Assembly: GCA_041391225.1 (NCBI GenBank)
Contig: JAWKOL010000019.1
Location: forward strand, 1 to 64,000
DNA: 64,000 nt
Reading direction: 5' to 3'
Source: RI-153 sp041391225
GTDB lineage: Bacteria; Chloroflexota; Anaerolineae; Caldilineales; Caldilineaceae
In this document: piece after piece, positions 51,628 to 63,529 of the stretch
How the letters are laid out: each line of letters opens with the position of its first letter
How positions within the stretch are numbered: the first letter of the stretch is position 1
Translations under genes and position numbers: made by a program
Notes under the pieces: generated by a model
Databases searched by the model: none
Told to the model about the DNA's origin: nothing
Seen by the model: only the letters and a program-made list of their open reading frames with translations

Positions 51628-52955
51628 ATAAGCAACGCCTTTCCCTCTTTCCCATTTCAACCACCGTCTCAGCCGACGCCGACGGCGTCGAGCAGATCCA
51701 TATCAGCGGTTGTGATCTGGCGGAATTGGCCGCAGAATACGGCACGCCGCTCTACGTCTACGATCAGGCGGGCATGGACGCCGCCGTCGATGAGTATCGC
51801 CAGGCGTTGCGCGCCTACCCCAATCACAGCGGCATCACCTACGCGGGGAAGGCATTCATGTGCCTGGCGGTGGCGCAATGGGCGGTGCAGCGTGGGCTTT
51901 GGCTCGACTGCACAGGCGCAGGGGAGATCGCCATTGCCGTGGCCGCCGGCGCGCCGCGTGAACAGATCCTGGTACATGGCGTCAACAAATCGATGGGCGA
52001 TCTGGCGGCGGCGGTACGGCACGGCGGCGTCGTTGTTGTCGACAACCTCAGCGAGCTGCGCCGACTCGCCCAACTGCACGCCGACCGGCCTGGTGTGTTC
52101 CCTGATCTGTGGCTGCGCGTACGGCCCGGCGTCGCCGTAGACACCCACAGTTACCGGCAAACCGGCCAGGACGATAGCAAGTTCGGCATGAGTTACGCCG
52201 AGACGCTGGAGGCGGTGCGATTGTGCCAACAACACAGCCTCCCATTGCGTGGCCTGCACTTCCACCAAGGATCGCACTTCCACGATCCTGAACCTGTCGG
52301 CCCTGCCGTGGATCGCGTCCTCGATCTCATGGTCGATCTGCGTCGCGAAAGCGGCTGGACAGCCGATCATCTCAGCCCGGGTGGCGGTTGGGGCATCCCC
52401 TACCACGAAGACGATCTGCCCCACCCCAGCATCGACGAGTACGTGCGTTTCGTGTCCCAGCGCATCGAAGACGGCTGCGAAGCGCGCGATTTGGCATTGC
52501 CCATGTTGCACATGGAACCGGGGCGTAGCCTGGTGGCGCGCGCCGGCGTTGCCATCTACCGTGTCGGCGCGGTGAAGCAGACCGCACACCGGCGCTGGCT
52601 TCTGCTCGACGGCGGCATGGCCGACAACATCCGCCCGGCGCTGTACGGTGCTCGCTACTCGGCGTTGCCTGTTGCCAACCCAATGCGCCCAAATGCAGGG
52701 CAGGCCTGGCTGGCGGGGCCATACTGTGAAAGCGGCGACGTGCTGATCCACGATCTGCCCATGCCTGCCGTGGCAGAAGGCGAACTGATCGCCGTCCCTG
52801 CCAGTGGCGCCTATCACTTGATGATGGGAAGCAACTACAACGGCGCTCTGCGCCCGGCGGTGGTGTGGATTCGTAACGGGGAGGTGCGTCTTATCCAGCG
52901 TCGTGAGGAAATAGCGGATCTGCTTCGTAGAGATATCCCGTTGGGTGAAGAATGA
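51624..52955 (+). CDS. lysA: Diaminopimelate decarboxylase
   Basis: 443 residues from a TTG at 51624 that overlaps the EamA stop, with AAGGAAG eight bases upstream. Fold-type III PLP enzyme: AAEYGTPLYVYDQAGMDAAV, SGITYAGKAFMCLAVAQWAV (PLP lysine in YAGKA), LDCTGAGEIAIAVAAG, LRGLHFHQGSHFHDPEPVG, LSPGGGWGIPY (phosphate loop), HMEPGRSLVARAGVAIYRVG, GPYCESGDVLIHDLPMP and ASGAYHLMMGSNYNG. The CESxD motif is typical of LysA and ornithine-type relatives. It makes L-lysine from meso-diaminopimelate in the cytosol. The EamA gene is in the same transcript. A partial paralogue is at 1-263. Confidence 0.9.
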   Translation: MNKQRLSLFPISTTVSADADGVEQIHISGCDLAELAAEYGTPLYVYDQAGMDAAVDEYRQALRAYPNHSGITYAGKAFMCLAVAQWAVQRGLWLDCTGAGEIAIAVAAGAPREQILVHGVNKSMGDLAAAVRHGGVVVVDNLSELRRLAQLHADRPGVFPDLWLRVRPGVAVDTHSYRQTGQDDSKFGMSYAETLEAVRLCQQHSLPLRGLHFHQGSHFHDPEPVGPAVDRVLDLMVDLRRESGWTADHLSPGGGWGIPYHEDDLPHPSIDEYVRFVSQRIEDGCEARDLALPMLHMEPGRSLVARAGVAIYRVGAVKQTAHRRWLLLDGGMADNIRPALYGARYSALPVANPMRPNAGQAWLAGPYCESGDVLIHDLPMPAVAEGELIAVPASGAYHLMMGSNYNGALRPAVVWIRNGEVRLIQRREEIADLLRRDIPLGEE

Positions 52956-53110
52956 GTAACGAGCAATGAGTCGATGTCATTGAGTCAGGGCTTTGCGATT
53001 AGGCGATTGAGCGATTGAACTTCTGCTCCAATCGCCTTATCCCTCAATCGCTTATCTTAGGCACAAGGCTTCGCCTGGCGACATCGAGTCGTTCTCATTA
53101 TTCGTTATAT
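52956..53110. repeat. Nested word-repeat hairpins after lysA
   Basis: GTAACGAGCAATGAGTCGAT (52956 on) faces ATCGAGTCGTTCTCATTATT (to about 53106). Inside lies a second pair, GATTAGGCGATTGAGCGATT and AATCGCCTTATCCCTCAATC. The convergent lysA and minus-strand hypothetical gene share it as a 3' spacer. Confidence 0.6.
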
Positions 53111-53114
53111 GCGT

Positions 53115-53444
53115 CTAGCGCGAGGCTTCCTTCTGGAGGATGCGCAGCAATTCGCGCACCACATCGTCGATGCGGCGTTTGTAGCGGAGCAGTTCGCGGC
53201 GGCATTCCACTTCGGCGCTGCTTTCGGGTTTGAACGCTCGCAGCGCTTCTTCAAGCTCCATGTCCACCTGCAACTTGTAAGGATTGATGGCATGACCACG
53301 CAGATATTCGCGCATCTCTTCGGCAATGGTCATGTCGTAGTAGGTCAGATCGTTGTGAAGATCAACCAGGCGATCGGTGGCAATGGCGGGCATCGGCAAG
53401 GATCGCAACGTCTCCCAAGCTCGATTTAGTTTCCGTCGGTTCAT
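53115..53444 (-). CDS. Hypothetical helical protein
   Basis: 109 residues from the ATG at 53444. The sequence MNRRKLNRAWETLRSLPMPA, then DRLVDLHNDLTYYDMTIAEE and ECRRELLRYKRRIDDVVREL is highly charged and almost entirely helical, with no membrane segment, zinc site or signal. It could be a small DNA- or protein-binding regulator, but there is no motif to support that. It is convergent with lysA across a repeat hairpin. I do not recognise the family. The sequence is well-behaved (no frameshift, even composition), so it is probably a real gene. Confidence 0.6.
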   Translation of the reverse strand: MNRRKLNRAWETLRSLPMPAIATDRLVDLHNDLTYYDMTIAEEMREYLRGHAINPYKLQVDMELEEALRAFKPESSAEVECRRELLRYKRRIDDVVRELLRILQKEASR

Positions 53445-53880
53445 GCCTATCCCTGTCTACTGGACGGAGGAGTATCCATTCCGGCTCAATGATAGCCGGT
53501 CTAGGCCACATGGTGTAACCAGTCCAGCTTGCACGCTTGGATAAGAAATAATCCTGTGATTCAGGCTCAGGTCGGCATCTTCATCTTGTAGAGACACCGC
53601 GCTGCAAATCAAAATCGACATAACAAATCGCAGGATAGATCGGAGCAAAACACACCGGTGACAGATCGACTGCGGCCGGTATATCGAGTGCAGGCTTGTG
53701 ACAATAGTGGCAAAGTAGAGGCACGTGCTATCTGATGGGATTATATCAGGGGCTACAGACTAACGAAAAAACGACAGTGGTTTTGATCAGGATTAGCGTT
53801 GGCAATCTAAGCGATGCTGGTATCTACACACAGTCGTTCTCCTTGTGACTGCTACAAAAAACACTGCGTCGTTCTGCGAA
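53445..53880. other. Spacer without a clear gene
   Basis: About 436 nt. A 63-codon minus-strand frame (53457-53648) has no coding character. No hairpin, promoter pair or RNA gene was recognised here. Confidence 0.4.
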
Positions 53881-54012
53881 AGGGTGTATTTCATTCTTGG
53901 GGCGAAAGTGCCGGGGACTTCACGATGGACGTGGCGATAAGAGCGAAAACCCCGTCTCGCTGCGGCGAAAAGTCCCCGGCACTTGGCCTGCCCCCAATTT
54001 GAAATGCACCCT
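53881..54012. repeat. 132-bp REP/MITE-like inverted repeat before recA
   Basis: Left arm 53881-53920 (AGGGTGTATTTCATTC ... AGTGCCGGGGACTT) and right arm 53970-54012 (AAGTCCCCGGCACT ... GAAATGCACCCT) are imperfect inverse complements with a 49-nt loop. The AAGTGCCGGGGACTT core resembles REP sequences mobilised by RAYT-type transposases, by my recollection. It ends 17 nt before the recA -35. Confidence 0.7.
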
Positions 54013-54028
54013 CTGCGAAAAATGGGAA

Positions 54029-54057
54029 TTGACCAAAGGGAACGAATGTTCTATAAT
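54029..54057 (+). promoter_or_regulatory. recA promoter with LexA box in the spacer
   Basis: TTGACC (54029-54034), exactly 17 bases, TATAAT (54052-54057). GAAC-GAAT-GTTC (54040-54051) fills the downstream part of the spacer and abuts the -10, as in the nrdJ promoter. This is a near-consensus sigma-70 promoter under SOS control. Confidence 0.93.
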
Positions 54058-54121
54058 GGGTCAATCTGCCAACACCGTGTTCGACGAAATGCGAATTTGC
54101 CTATCCACATGGAGGATGCTG

Positions 54122-55219
<1,098 letters not shown>

Positions 55220-55243
55220 CTCAATCTGCATCGTACAAATCAC

Positions 55244-55282
55244 AAAACAGCAGCCCCTAATCGACGATTGGGGGCTGTTTTT
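55244..55282 (+). terminator. Intrinsic terminator after recA
   Basis: ACAGCAGCCCCTAATC faces GATTGGGGGCTGT with a short loop, then TTTTTG. The AA flank upstream may let it work in both directions. Confidence 0.85.
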
Positions 55283-55325
55283 GTACGTATTTCCTATGAG
55301 ATGAGTACTTTCACTGAGGAAACTC

Positions 55326-55354
55326 TACATCGATCAGGTAGAGTATAGTATAAT
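55326..55354 (+). promoter_or_regulatory. Possible promoter of the sensor kinase gene
   Basis: A perfect TATAAT at 55349-55354, with TACATC at 55326-55331 as a poor -35 at 17 bases. Confidence 0.45.
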
Positions 55355-55472
55355 CTGGAAAGTTCTGCGCCGACGTGCGCTCAAGGCGGCTGATAACCAG
55401 AAACACGCAATCTCGGCAACAGTCGGCTTGGCCCGCACAGTCGCACTCCGACAGAAGATAGAGGACGGTTTT

Positions 55473-57202
55473 ATGGGCATGTTTAGAGAATCGGTCGATC
55501 TGGTGAAAAATCAACCGGCCAAAAACGGCAAATCTGAACCGACACCGACACTTCTAACGTCTCTGATCGAACTACAGCAATTGCTGCGCAACAGCGATAC
55601 CCGGCTCTACTGGGAGCGCTGCGCCGAAGTCCTCACTGCGCACACCTCCGTTAAGGCCCTGAGCCTTTGGCTGTTCCGCATCCACACAGCGATCCCCGAC
55701 GTTTCCGTGCGTCTGGGTAAGTTCGATTCGACGTGGCTGGCGCGTATTCAACGCTGGGAAATGGCGTTGCGCAGCTACTCCAGCGAAGAATTCCAGGCCA
55801 CCGCCTCAGATGACGTGGAACTGGGCCTGGGCCGACGCGACGAAGATCAGCCCATCATCCACATGCGCCTACGCCTGGACGGCATCCTTCTTGGCGGCAT
55901 CAGCCTTGTCTTTGCCCCCGATGACCTGCCCGACAACCAGGACTACGGCCAGTTGCTCCAATTCGTGCAGTTGATAGTGGACAACGGCCTGCGCGCCCGT
56001 CAGTTGACCATCACACGCCAGCGGTTGGAGCAGATGAGCCTGATCGCTCAAGTGAGCCAATCGCTCAACAGCACACTGGAGTTGGAGACCGTCCTCCGCG
56101 ACACCACCGAGATGAGCGCCATGACCCTGCAATCGCAGGCGGCGACGCTCTTCGTCGTGGACGAGCGCAACCGCGAGTTGATCTTCTACATGCCCACAGG
56201 CACCGCCGGCGGTATGCTGCACGAAATGCGCATTCCACAACATCAAGGCGTCGCGGGCTGGGTCTCCATGAACCGGCGCTCCATCATCGTCAACAATGTG
56301 GAAAACGATCCGCGCTTCACCTCGCTGGTCGACGATACCACCGGCTTCAAGACACGCAACATCCTCTGTGTGCCGCTCACCGTGCAAGGACGATTGGTGG
56401 GTGTGCTCGAAGTGCTCAACAAAGACGGCGAAGAAGATTTCACCGAAGAAGACAAGAATTGGCTGGAAAAAGTAGGTAGCCAGGCCGCTGTGGCGCTGGA
56501 AAACGCCCGCCTCTACCAGAATCTGCGCAACGAGCAGGAGCGCATTATCAAAGCGCAGGAAGAAGTGCGCCACCAACTGGCGCGTGATCTGCACGATGGC
56601 CCCGCCCAGATCTTGAGCCTGATCATCATGAATGTGGACGTCGCCCGCCGCCTTTGGAGCGTGAACGCTTTGAGACCGTCCGCTCTGAGCTTGATCTGCT
56701 GGAAGATCTGGGGCGACAGGCCAATCGCGAAGTGCGTACGCTGCTCTTCGAACTTCGTCCCATCATCCTGCAAAGCCGCGGCCTGATCGCGGCGCTGCAA
56801 TCCTACCACGAACAGCTCAGCAAGACACTGACCGCGCAAGTCCATCTGGAAGTTGAAGAACTGCCCTTCAAGCTCAAAGACACAGTCGCAGGCAACATCT
56901 TCACCATCTTACAGGAGTCGATCAACAACATCCGCAAGCATGCCGACGCCCAGAACATCTGGCTGCGCGTCTACACCGATGAAGAGTACCTCTACTTCGA
57001 GTGCGAAGACGACGGCAAGGGCTTCGACGTGAGTACCATCCGCCGCAACTACGACGACCGCGGCAGCTTCGGCCTGCTCAACATGTACGAGCGCGCCGAA
57101 ATGCTCAACGGCAAGCTGAACATCGCCTCGCCAAGCCCACGCATCTCACGCGGCTCCATAATCCGCGGACAGATCCCCATCGAAGACGCGAAACAGGATT
57201 AG
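55473..57202 (+). CDS. GAF-domain sensor histidine kinase, NarL-partner type (one frameshift)
   Basis: ATG at 55473, seven bases after GAGGA. The N-terminal ~190 residues have no clear domain (a divergent GAF is possible). A GAF domain spans about residues 200-360 (LSQSLNSTLELETVLRDTTE, HQGVAGWVSMNRRSIIVNNV). Then comes the HisKA_3 box RHQLARDLHDGPAQILSLII with the phospho-His in DLHDG. The frame is lost at 56650-56654 and recovers as ERERFETVRSELDLLEDLGR; the ATPase domain follows with NIRKHADAQNIWLRV, CEDDGKGFDV and GSFGLLNMYERAEML. About 576 residues, no membrane helix, so a cytosolic sensor. No response regulator lies beside it. Confidence 0.88.
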
Positions 57203-57357
57203 GGATTGGGGATCGGGGACTGGGGACTGGGGATTGGGCAGAGCAAACTTTTGCGTGGCAGGAACCTGTCTGCCCAGAGGTACGGCCCCGATCCCTGAAG
57301 GCGCACGCTACATCGTTCCCTTCCCCGGTCCCCAGTCCCCGATCCCCAGCCCCCAAC
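57203..57357. repeat. Facing CCCCAGT/CCCCAAT heptamers after the kinase gene
   Basis: GGGATTGGGGATCGGGGACT and further units (57203-57237) face CCCCAGTCCCCGATCCCCAG (about 57331-57352) around a 90-nt loop. Same heptamer family as 3379 and 30731. Confidence 0.65.
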
Positions 57358-57380
57358 TTTGACAGCACCGCGGCAATGAG

Positions 57381-57416
57381 ATAGCGTATTCTTTCGGTTA
57401 TTCTTGAATACGCTAT
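57381..57416 (+). promoter_or_regulatory. 11-bp inverted repeat overlapping an upstream tgt start
   Basis: ATAGCGTATTC (57381-57391) and GAATACGCTAT (57406-57416) are perfect complements with 14 bases between. The second arm includes the ATG at 57415. It could be an operator or a start-site hairpin for tgt. Confidence 0.5.
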
Positions 57417-57426
57417 GGATTGCGGC

Positions 57427-58605
57427 ATGACATCTTCTGCACCCTTCCGTTTTGAACTGCATCAACAGGACGGCGACGCGCGCCTCAGCACCTTCCATAC
57501 GCCACATGGGCAGATCCCCATGCCGGCCTTCGCGCCGGTAGGCACGCTGGCCAACGTGAAGACGCTGGAACCGCGCGATCTCACCGAAGTGGGCGCCACA
57601 TTGGTCCTCGCCAATACCTATCATCTCTACCTGCGCCCCGGCCACGAACTCGTGGAACGCATGGGCGGGCTACACAGCTTCATGGGCTGGGGCGGGCCCA
57701 TGCTCACCGATTCGGGCGGCTATCAGGTGTTCAGCCTGGCGCACCGGCGCAAACTGGACGACGATGGCGTCACCTTTCGCAGCCACATCGACGGCAGCAT
57801 GCATCGCTTCACGCCGGAGCGGGTGATGGAGATCGAGCAGGCGCTGGGCGCGGACATCGCTATGGTGCTCGACGAATGCCCCGATCCACTGGACAGGGCA
57901 TACAACGAATCGGCCCTGGAACGGACCCATCGCTGGGCCGTGCGCTGCAAAGAGGCGCACCAACGCCAGGATCAGGCGCTGTTCGGCATTGTACAGGGCG
58001 GCATCTTCCCCGAATTGCGCCGACAGAGCGCCGAATTTCTGAGCCAACTGGACTTCCCAGGCTACGCCGTAGGCGGCCTGGCCGTGGGCGAAACCAAAGA
58101 GCAGATGTACCAAACGCTGGACGAGACCTGCCCCCACCTGCCCACACACAAACCGCGCTACCTCATGGGCGTCGGCGCGCCCGAAGATATCGTCGAGGCG
58201 GTGGCTCGTGGCATCGACTTCTTCGACTGTGTGCTACCCACACGCATCGCCCGCAACGGCGCCGTCCTCACGCCACAAGGACGGCTGAACCTGCGCAACG
58301 CCGAACATGCCGAAGATCCGCAACCGATTCAGGAAGGGTGCGGCTGCTATACCTGCCGCACCTTCAGCCGCGCCTACTTGCGTCACCTGTTCAAGGCCAA
58401 GGAGATCACCGGGCTGCGGTTAGCCACGATTCACAACGTCCATTTTATGATGCAGCTGATGGCGCAGATTCGCGAGTCCATCGCAACCGGCACCTTCGAC
58501 GACTTCCGAGCCGCGTTCTGGGAGCAGTACACGCTTTCAAATCAGACGGTGCGACACGAACAACGACGCAAACGCGCCGAACAAATGCGCAATTCCACTT
58601 CATAA
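57427..58605 (+). CDS. tgt: tRNA-guanine transglycosylase
   Basis: 392 residues from the ATG at 57427 (MTSSAPFRFELHQQDGDARL); the ATG at 57415 is an alternative, and neither has a clear ribosome site. AFAPVGTLANVKTLEPRDL, LANTYHLYLRPGHELVERMG, GPMLTDSGGYQVFSLAHRRK (catalytic Asp in TDSGG), LFGIVQGGIFPELRRQSAEF, YAVGGLAVGETKEQMYQTLD and FDCVLPTRIARNGAVLTPQG (nucleophile region) are all Tgt. The zinc site is GCGCYTCRTFSRAYLRHLF plus the late His. The enzyme inserts preQ1 (bacterial type) into tRNA wobble position 34. Confidence 0.96.
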   Translation: MTSSAPFRFELHQQDGDARLSTFHTPHGQIPMPAFAPVGTLANVKTLEPRDLTEVGATLVLANTYHLYLRPGHELVERMGGLHSFMGWGGPMLTDSGGYQVFSLAHRRKLDDDGVTFRSHIDGSMHRFTPERVMEIEQALGADIAMVLDECPDPLDRAYNESALERTHRWAVRCKEAHQRQDQALFGIVQGGIFPELRRQSAEFLSQLDFPGYAVGGLAVGETKEQMYQTLDETCPHLPTHKPRYLMGVGAPEDIVEAVARGIDFFDCVLPTRIARNGAVLTPQGRLNLRNAEHAEDPQPIQEGCGCYTCRTFSRAYLRHLFKAKEITGLRLATIHNVHFMMQLMAQIRESIATGTFDDFRAAFWEQYTLSNQTVRHEQRRKRAEQMRNSTS

Positions 58606-58675
58606 AATCATCCATTGCGCCGTCCAGGCGCGCCACCGGCCGGCGGAGCACTTCACCCGCCCACAAGGACCACCT

Positions 58676-59506
58676 GTGTTAGAGTTCATCGAAGCTATTG
58701 TACTGGGCATAGTGCAGGGCGCAACCGAGTTCATCCCCGTGAGCAGCAGCGGCCACCTGGTGCTCGTCCCCTGGTTGCTGGGCTGGGAACACAGCGGTTT
58801 GCTCTTCGATACGGTGTTGCATTGGGGGACACTGGTGGCGATCTTCATCGTCTTCTGGCGCGATTTTGTGGACATCATCATCGCATCGTTACAGAGCATC
58901 GTGCGTCGTTCGCTGGCAGACCCCAACGCGCGCTTGGGCTGGTTCATCGTCGTCGGCTCGATCCCCGCCGCGGTGACAGGCCTGCTCTTCAAGGATTTTT
59001 TCGAGTCACTCTTTTCTTCGCACCTAGCCGCTGCCGGCTTCCTGCTGGTGACGGCGGCGCTGTTGGCCGGCAGCGAACAGCTAGCCGCCCGCGCCCACCA
59101 AGACAAACCTACCGAAGCCATGACGTGGCTGGATGTGATCGTGATTGGGCTGGCCCAGGCGATTGCATTGGCGCCGGGCATCAGCCGCAGCGGCAGCACC
59201 ATCGCCGCCGGCCTGGCCCGCGGCATGAACCGCGCCGCCGCCGCCCGTTTCAGCTTCTTGCTGGGTACGCCGGCATTTTTCGGGGCCGGTCTACTTCAGA
59301 TCAGCGATGCGCTGGCGACCGACGCCGCCGGCGTCTCGGCGCAGTTGCCCACACTGGCTGTGGGCTTTCTGTTCAGCGCGATTGCGGGTGTCGTGGCCAT
59401 TCGCTTCCTACTGGCCTATCTACGCCGCCACAGCCTCTACATCTTCTCTGCCTACTGTGTAGCCGTGGCTGTACTCGTCTTCGTGCTGAGCGCGGTGCGC
59501 GGGTAA
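58676..59506 (+). CDS. uppP: Undecaprenyl-diphosphate phosphatase UppP
   Basis: 276 residues from a GTG at 58676 after AAGGA. Motif 1 is IVQGATEFIPVSSSGHLVLV, motif 2 LAPGISRSGSTIAAGLARGM, both BacA/UppP signatures. Eight or so membrane helices, e.g. TLVAIFIVFWRDFVDIIIAS and LAVGFLFSAIAGVVAIRFLL. The enzyme recycles undecaprenyl diphosphate to the monophosphate used by MraY and MurG, so it belongs functionally with the dcw cluster although it lies 31 kb beyond ftsZ. It follows tgt by 70 nt and precedes the binding lipoprotein by 14 nt. Confidence 0.95.
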   Translation: MLEFIEAIVLGIVQGATEFIPVSSSGHLVLVPWLLGWEHSGLLFDTVLHWGTLVAIFIVFWRDFVDIIIASLQSIVRRSLADPNARLGWFIVVGSIPAAVTGLLFKDFFESLFSSHLAAAGFLLVTAALLAGSEQLAARAHQDKPTEAMTWLDVIVIGLAQAIALAPGISRSGSTIAAGLARGMNRAAAARFSFLLGTPAFFGAGLLQISDALATDAAGVSAQLPTLAVGFLFSAIAGVVAIRFLLAYLRRHSLYIFSAYCVAVAVLVFVLSAVRG

Positions 59507-59520
59507 GGGATGAATCGCCC

Positions 59521-60378
59521 ATGAATTGCCTTCGCCCTCGGCTGTGGATCGGATCACTCTTGATCGCCGCGGTGTTTCTGTCTTCGTGCGGACAGGCCGG
59601 CGTCGCACCGCAAGAGCCGGTGAACCTGAGCATTGCCGGTTCCACCGAGATGATGCCCCTGCTCGTCGAGTTGACCGGCGCCTTTAGCGATCTACACCCC
59701 AACGTCATCTTCAGCCTGCGCGGCGGCGGCAGCACACTGGGCGAAAGCTGGGTTGCCGACGGGCAAGTTTCGTTGGCGGCCAGCACGCTGCTCACCGAAG
59801 AAGACGAAGTCCCGCCTGATCTCATGCGTGTCCCCATCGGTTGGGACGGCATCGCCCTCCTCGTCCATCGCAGCAACCCCATCGAGAATCTCACCCTACT
59901 GCAACTGCGCGATCTCTACAGCGGGCGCGCCCTCGATTGGCAGGATGTGGGTGGCGAGAGCGGTGAAGTTGTGCTCGTCAGCCGCGAGGACGGCAGCGGC
60001 ACACGCGCCCTGTTCGAAGATCGCGTCATGGACGACGAAACCGTCGCCCTCACCGCCGTGGTGATGCCCACCAGTCGCGATGTGGTGGACTACGTCGCCG
60101 ATCACCCCGACACAATTGGCTACGTGTCACAAGCATACACACGCGAAGCGGCGGCAAGCATGGTAGGCGTGAACGCATTGGCGCAGGTGCATGTGGTCCC
60201 CATCGAAGACAAGTTGCCCAACCAGGAGACACTGGCCACGCAAAGCTATCACCTGAGCCGGCCACTCTTTTTGTTGCGCCGTCGCGCCGACCGTGGCTGG
60301 CCGCAACAGTTCATCGACTTTGTCCTCAGCCCGGCTGGGCAGGAGATCGTGGAACGCTTCCATGTGCGCATCCGTTGA
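59521..60378 (+). CDS. Phosphate-binding-like (PBP type II) lipoprotein
   Basis: 285 residues from the ATG at 59521 (AAGGGA about ten bases upstream). Signal peptide with lipobox: WIGSLLIAAVFLSSCGQAG. Then LSIAGSTEMMPLLVELTGAF, VIFSLRGGGSTLGESWVADG, PIGWDGIALLVHRSNPIENL and LVSREDGSGTRALFEDRVMD, the PstS-like pattern of phosphate-binding residues (AGST, GGGST, SREDGSGTR). No PstCAB genes follow, so it may be an orphan binding protein or serve a distant transporter. The start nearly overlaps uppP (14-nt gap), suggesting joint transcription. The ligand is not proven. Confidence 0.8.
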   Translation: MNCLRPRLWIGSLLIAAVFLSSCGQAGVAPQEPVNLSIAGSTEMMPLLVELTGAFSDLHPNVIFSLRGGGSTLGESWVADGQVSLAASTLLTEEDEVPPDLMRVPIGWDGIALLVHRSNPIENLTLLQLRDLYSGRALDWQDVGGESGEVVLVSREDGSGTRALFEDRVMDDETVALTAVVMPTSRDVVDYVADHPDTIGYVSQAYTREAAASMVGVNALAQVHVVPIEDKLPNQETLATQSYHLSRPLFLLRRRADRGWPQQFIDFVLSPAGQEIVERFHVRIR

Positions 60379-60413
60379 ACCAGCGCATACCAGAGAAAAA
60401 ATGTGGTTCGCAC

Positions 60414-60443
60414 TTGATTTTTGAGCGCCGCCTGTGCTATACT
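60414..60443 (+). promoter_or_regulatory. nusA promoter
   Basis: TTGATT (60414-60419), 18 bases, TATACT (60438-60443), with TGC directly before the -10 (extended -10). It starts a leader of about 180 nt. Confidence 0.8.
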
Positions 60444-60515
60444 GCCTCTGCTTTGAATATGAAGTTGTTGAACGTGAGATTTTTGACCGTGAGATTATCG
60501 ATATTGTGTTGCCGG

Positions 60516-60537
60516 AAGTGGGGTCTCCCCACTTTTT
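60516..60537 (+). terminator. Attenuator-like hairpin in the nusA leader
   Basis: AAGTGGGG-TCT-CCCCACTT is a perfect 8-bp stem with a 3-nt loop, followed by TTT. It sits between the nusA promoter and the ATG, so many transcripts would stop before nusA. NusA itself affects pausing and termination, so autocontrol is plausible. Confidence 0.8.
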
Positions 60538-60627
60538 CTGTTGTATAGACCTTTTGTGTTTCGCCATTGCAGTTGCCAGTACCTACAACCGTATATTGTT
60601 CTGTAGTTCGAGGAGTAGTTCGCAAAC

Positions 60628-62490
<1,863 letters not shown>

Positions 62491-62520
62491 AAGCAATGGA
62501 TTTACGGGAAGCAGTAGACA

Positions 62521-62841
62521 ATGGCGCAGAAACAACCCAAGCCCGCAAAGCATGTACCACAACGTATGTGCATCGCCTGTCGACAAGGCGCCGGCAAACG
62601 CGATCTAGTGCGGGTGGTACGTACAGCATCTGGGGTGCAGGTTGATCCAACAGGCAAACTGGCCGGGCGGGGTGCATATTTGCACCCCGTCCGTTCTTGT
62701 TGGCAGCAGGCGCTGGAAAGCCGGCTTCTGCAACGTGCCTTGCGCACCGCCATCAATGCCGAGGATCTACAGGCACTTACGGCATACGCTGCATCGCTGC
62801 CCGATGTCGATCCATTGGACGAAGACACAGATCCAGCGTAG
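62521..62841 (+). CDS. ylxR: YlxR/RnpM family RNA-binding protein
   Basis: 106 residues. MAQKQPKPAKHVPQRMCIAC and RQGAGKRDLVRVVRTASG with KLAGRGAYLHPVRSCWQQAL match the YlxR (DUF448) fold: the CxxC-type start, K-R-x-L, and GRGAY motif. The protein is found between nusA and infB in many bacteria. In Firmicutes it binds the RNase P RNA and modulates it (RnpM). The C-terminal 25 residues are acidic and variable. It starts 30 nt after the nusA stop; no good ribosome site is visible, so translation may depend on coupling to nusA. Confidence 0.93.
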   Translation: MAQKQPKPAKHVPQRMCIACRQGAGKRDLVRVVRTASGVQVDPTGKLAGRGAYLHPVRSCWQQALESRLLQRALRTAINAEDLQALTAYAASLPDVDPLDEDTDPA

Positions 62842-63529
62842 CTGGCTTTTTTGCACCTGGTGCGCTATACTGTGTTTTGATGGATTTAGTTTATCAAACT
62901 ACAGCATTGACGAAGTTGTTGGTGACCGTGCAGAGGATATCTGCCATGTGTGTTGATCAAAACCGTTTGGGTGATACAAGTGGTTAAGGGCCACTACGCT
63001 GTGTGGGAAGCTGTTTGGCGCCGCCCCCAACGGAGAACGCAACCGTCCGTCTTTGGTGTTGGTGAGGGAGAACCCAAATGAGTATCTAACTCGCTATTCC
63101 TGATGTGTTCGTGGGCAGCAAACCGCGTGATCGTCAGTCGAGTTGAGCCGACTCTCAAGTTTTTCTCCCTCCTTCCCCGTTGCGACCATTGTGCTTCTCC
63201 CCAGGGTGTGCCACCCAGCCTTTCCACACGCAAAAGCTGTGGACTTTTCCAGTTGAGCGTACCGGTAACACATTCAGTGGCCCTTTTCGGCGCGCTGAGC
63301 ATGTCAACGCGTGTCATCTGCTTCAATTGTGCCGTCAAGCACAATAGGGCAGTGATTCGCGCGTAGGCAGGCGCCGCAGAACATTTCATCGCAGAACTGT
63401 GTTGTCTGCGTCTATCGTTGTCTGGGTCTGTGTTGCTGAATCAAAGTAGAGTGTAATCATTGGGGCGACGTCGAGCCCACAACCTGATCGATGTCGGGGC
63501 CCGTGTTTAGGAAAGGTAAAGGGGAACAG
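62842..63529 (+). promoter_or_regulatory. Long leader of infB with its own promoter
   Basis: A -10 TATACT lies at 62866-62871 (weak -35 TGGCTT about 17 bases upstream), giving a leader of about 650 nt without a convincing ORF. No tRNA, tmRNA, 6S or RNase P motif was found. Several local hairpins are possible, but no terminator-like run is seen. The ribosome site AAAGGTAAAGGGGA precedes the infB ATG. Confidence 0.5.

Noticed and set aside
53457..53648. 63-codon minus-strand ORF between the hypothetical gene and recA
   Set aside because: No ribosome site, no coding bias, no recognisable product.
62872..63529. tmRNA, 6S RNA or RNase P RNA in the infB leader
   Set aside because: None of the conserved cores of these RNAs could be found by eye.
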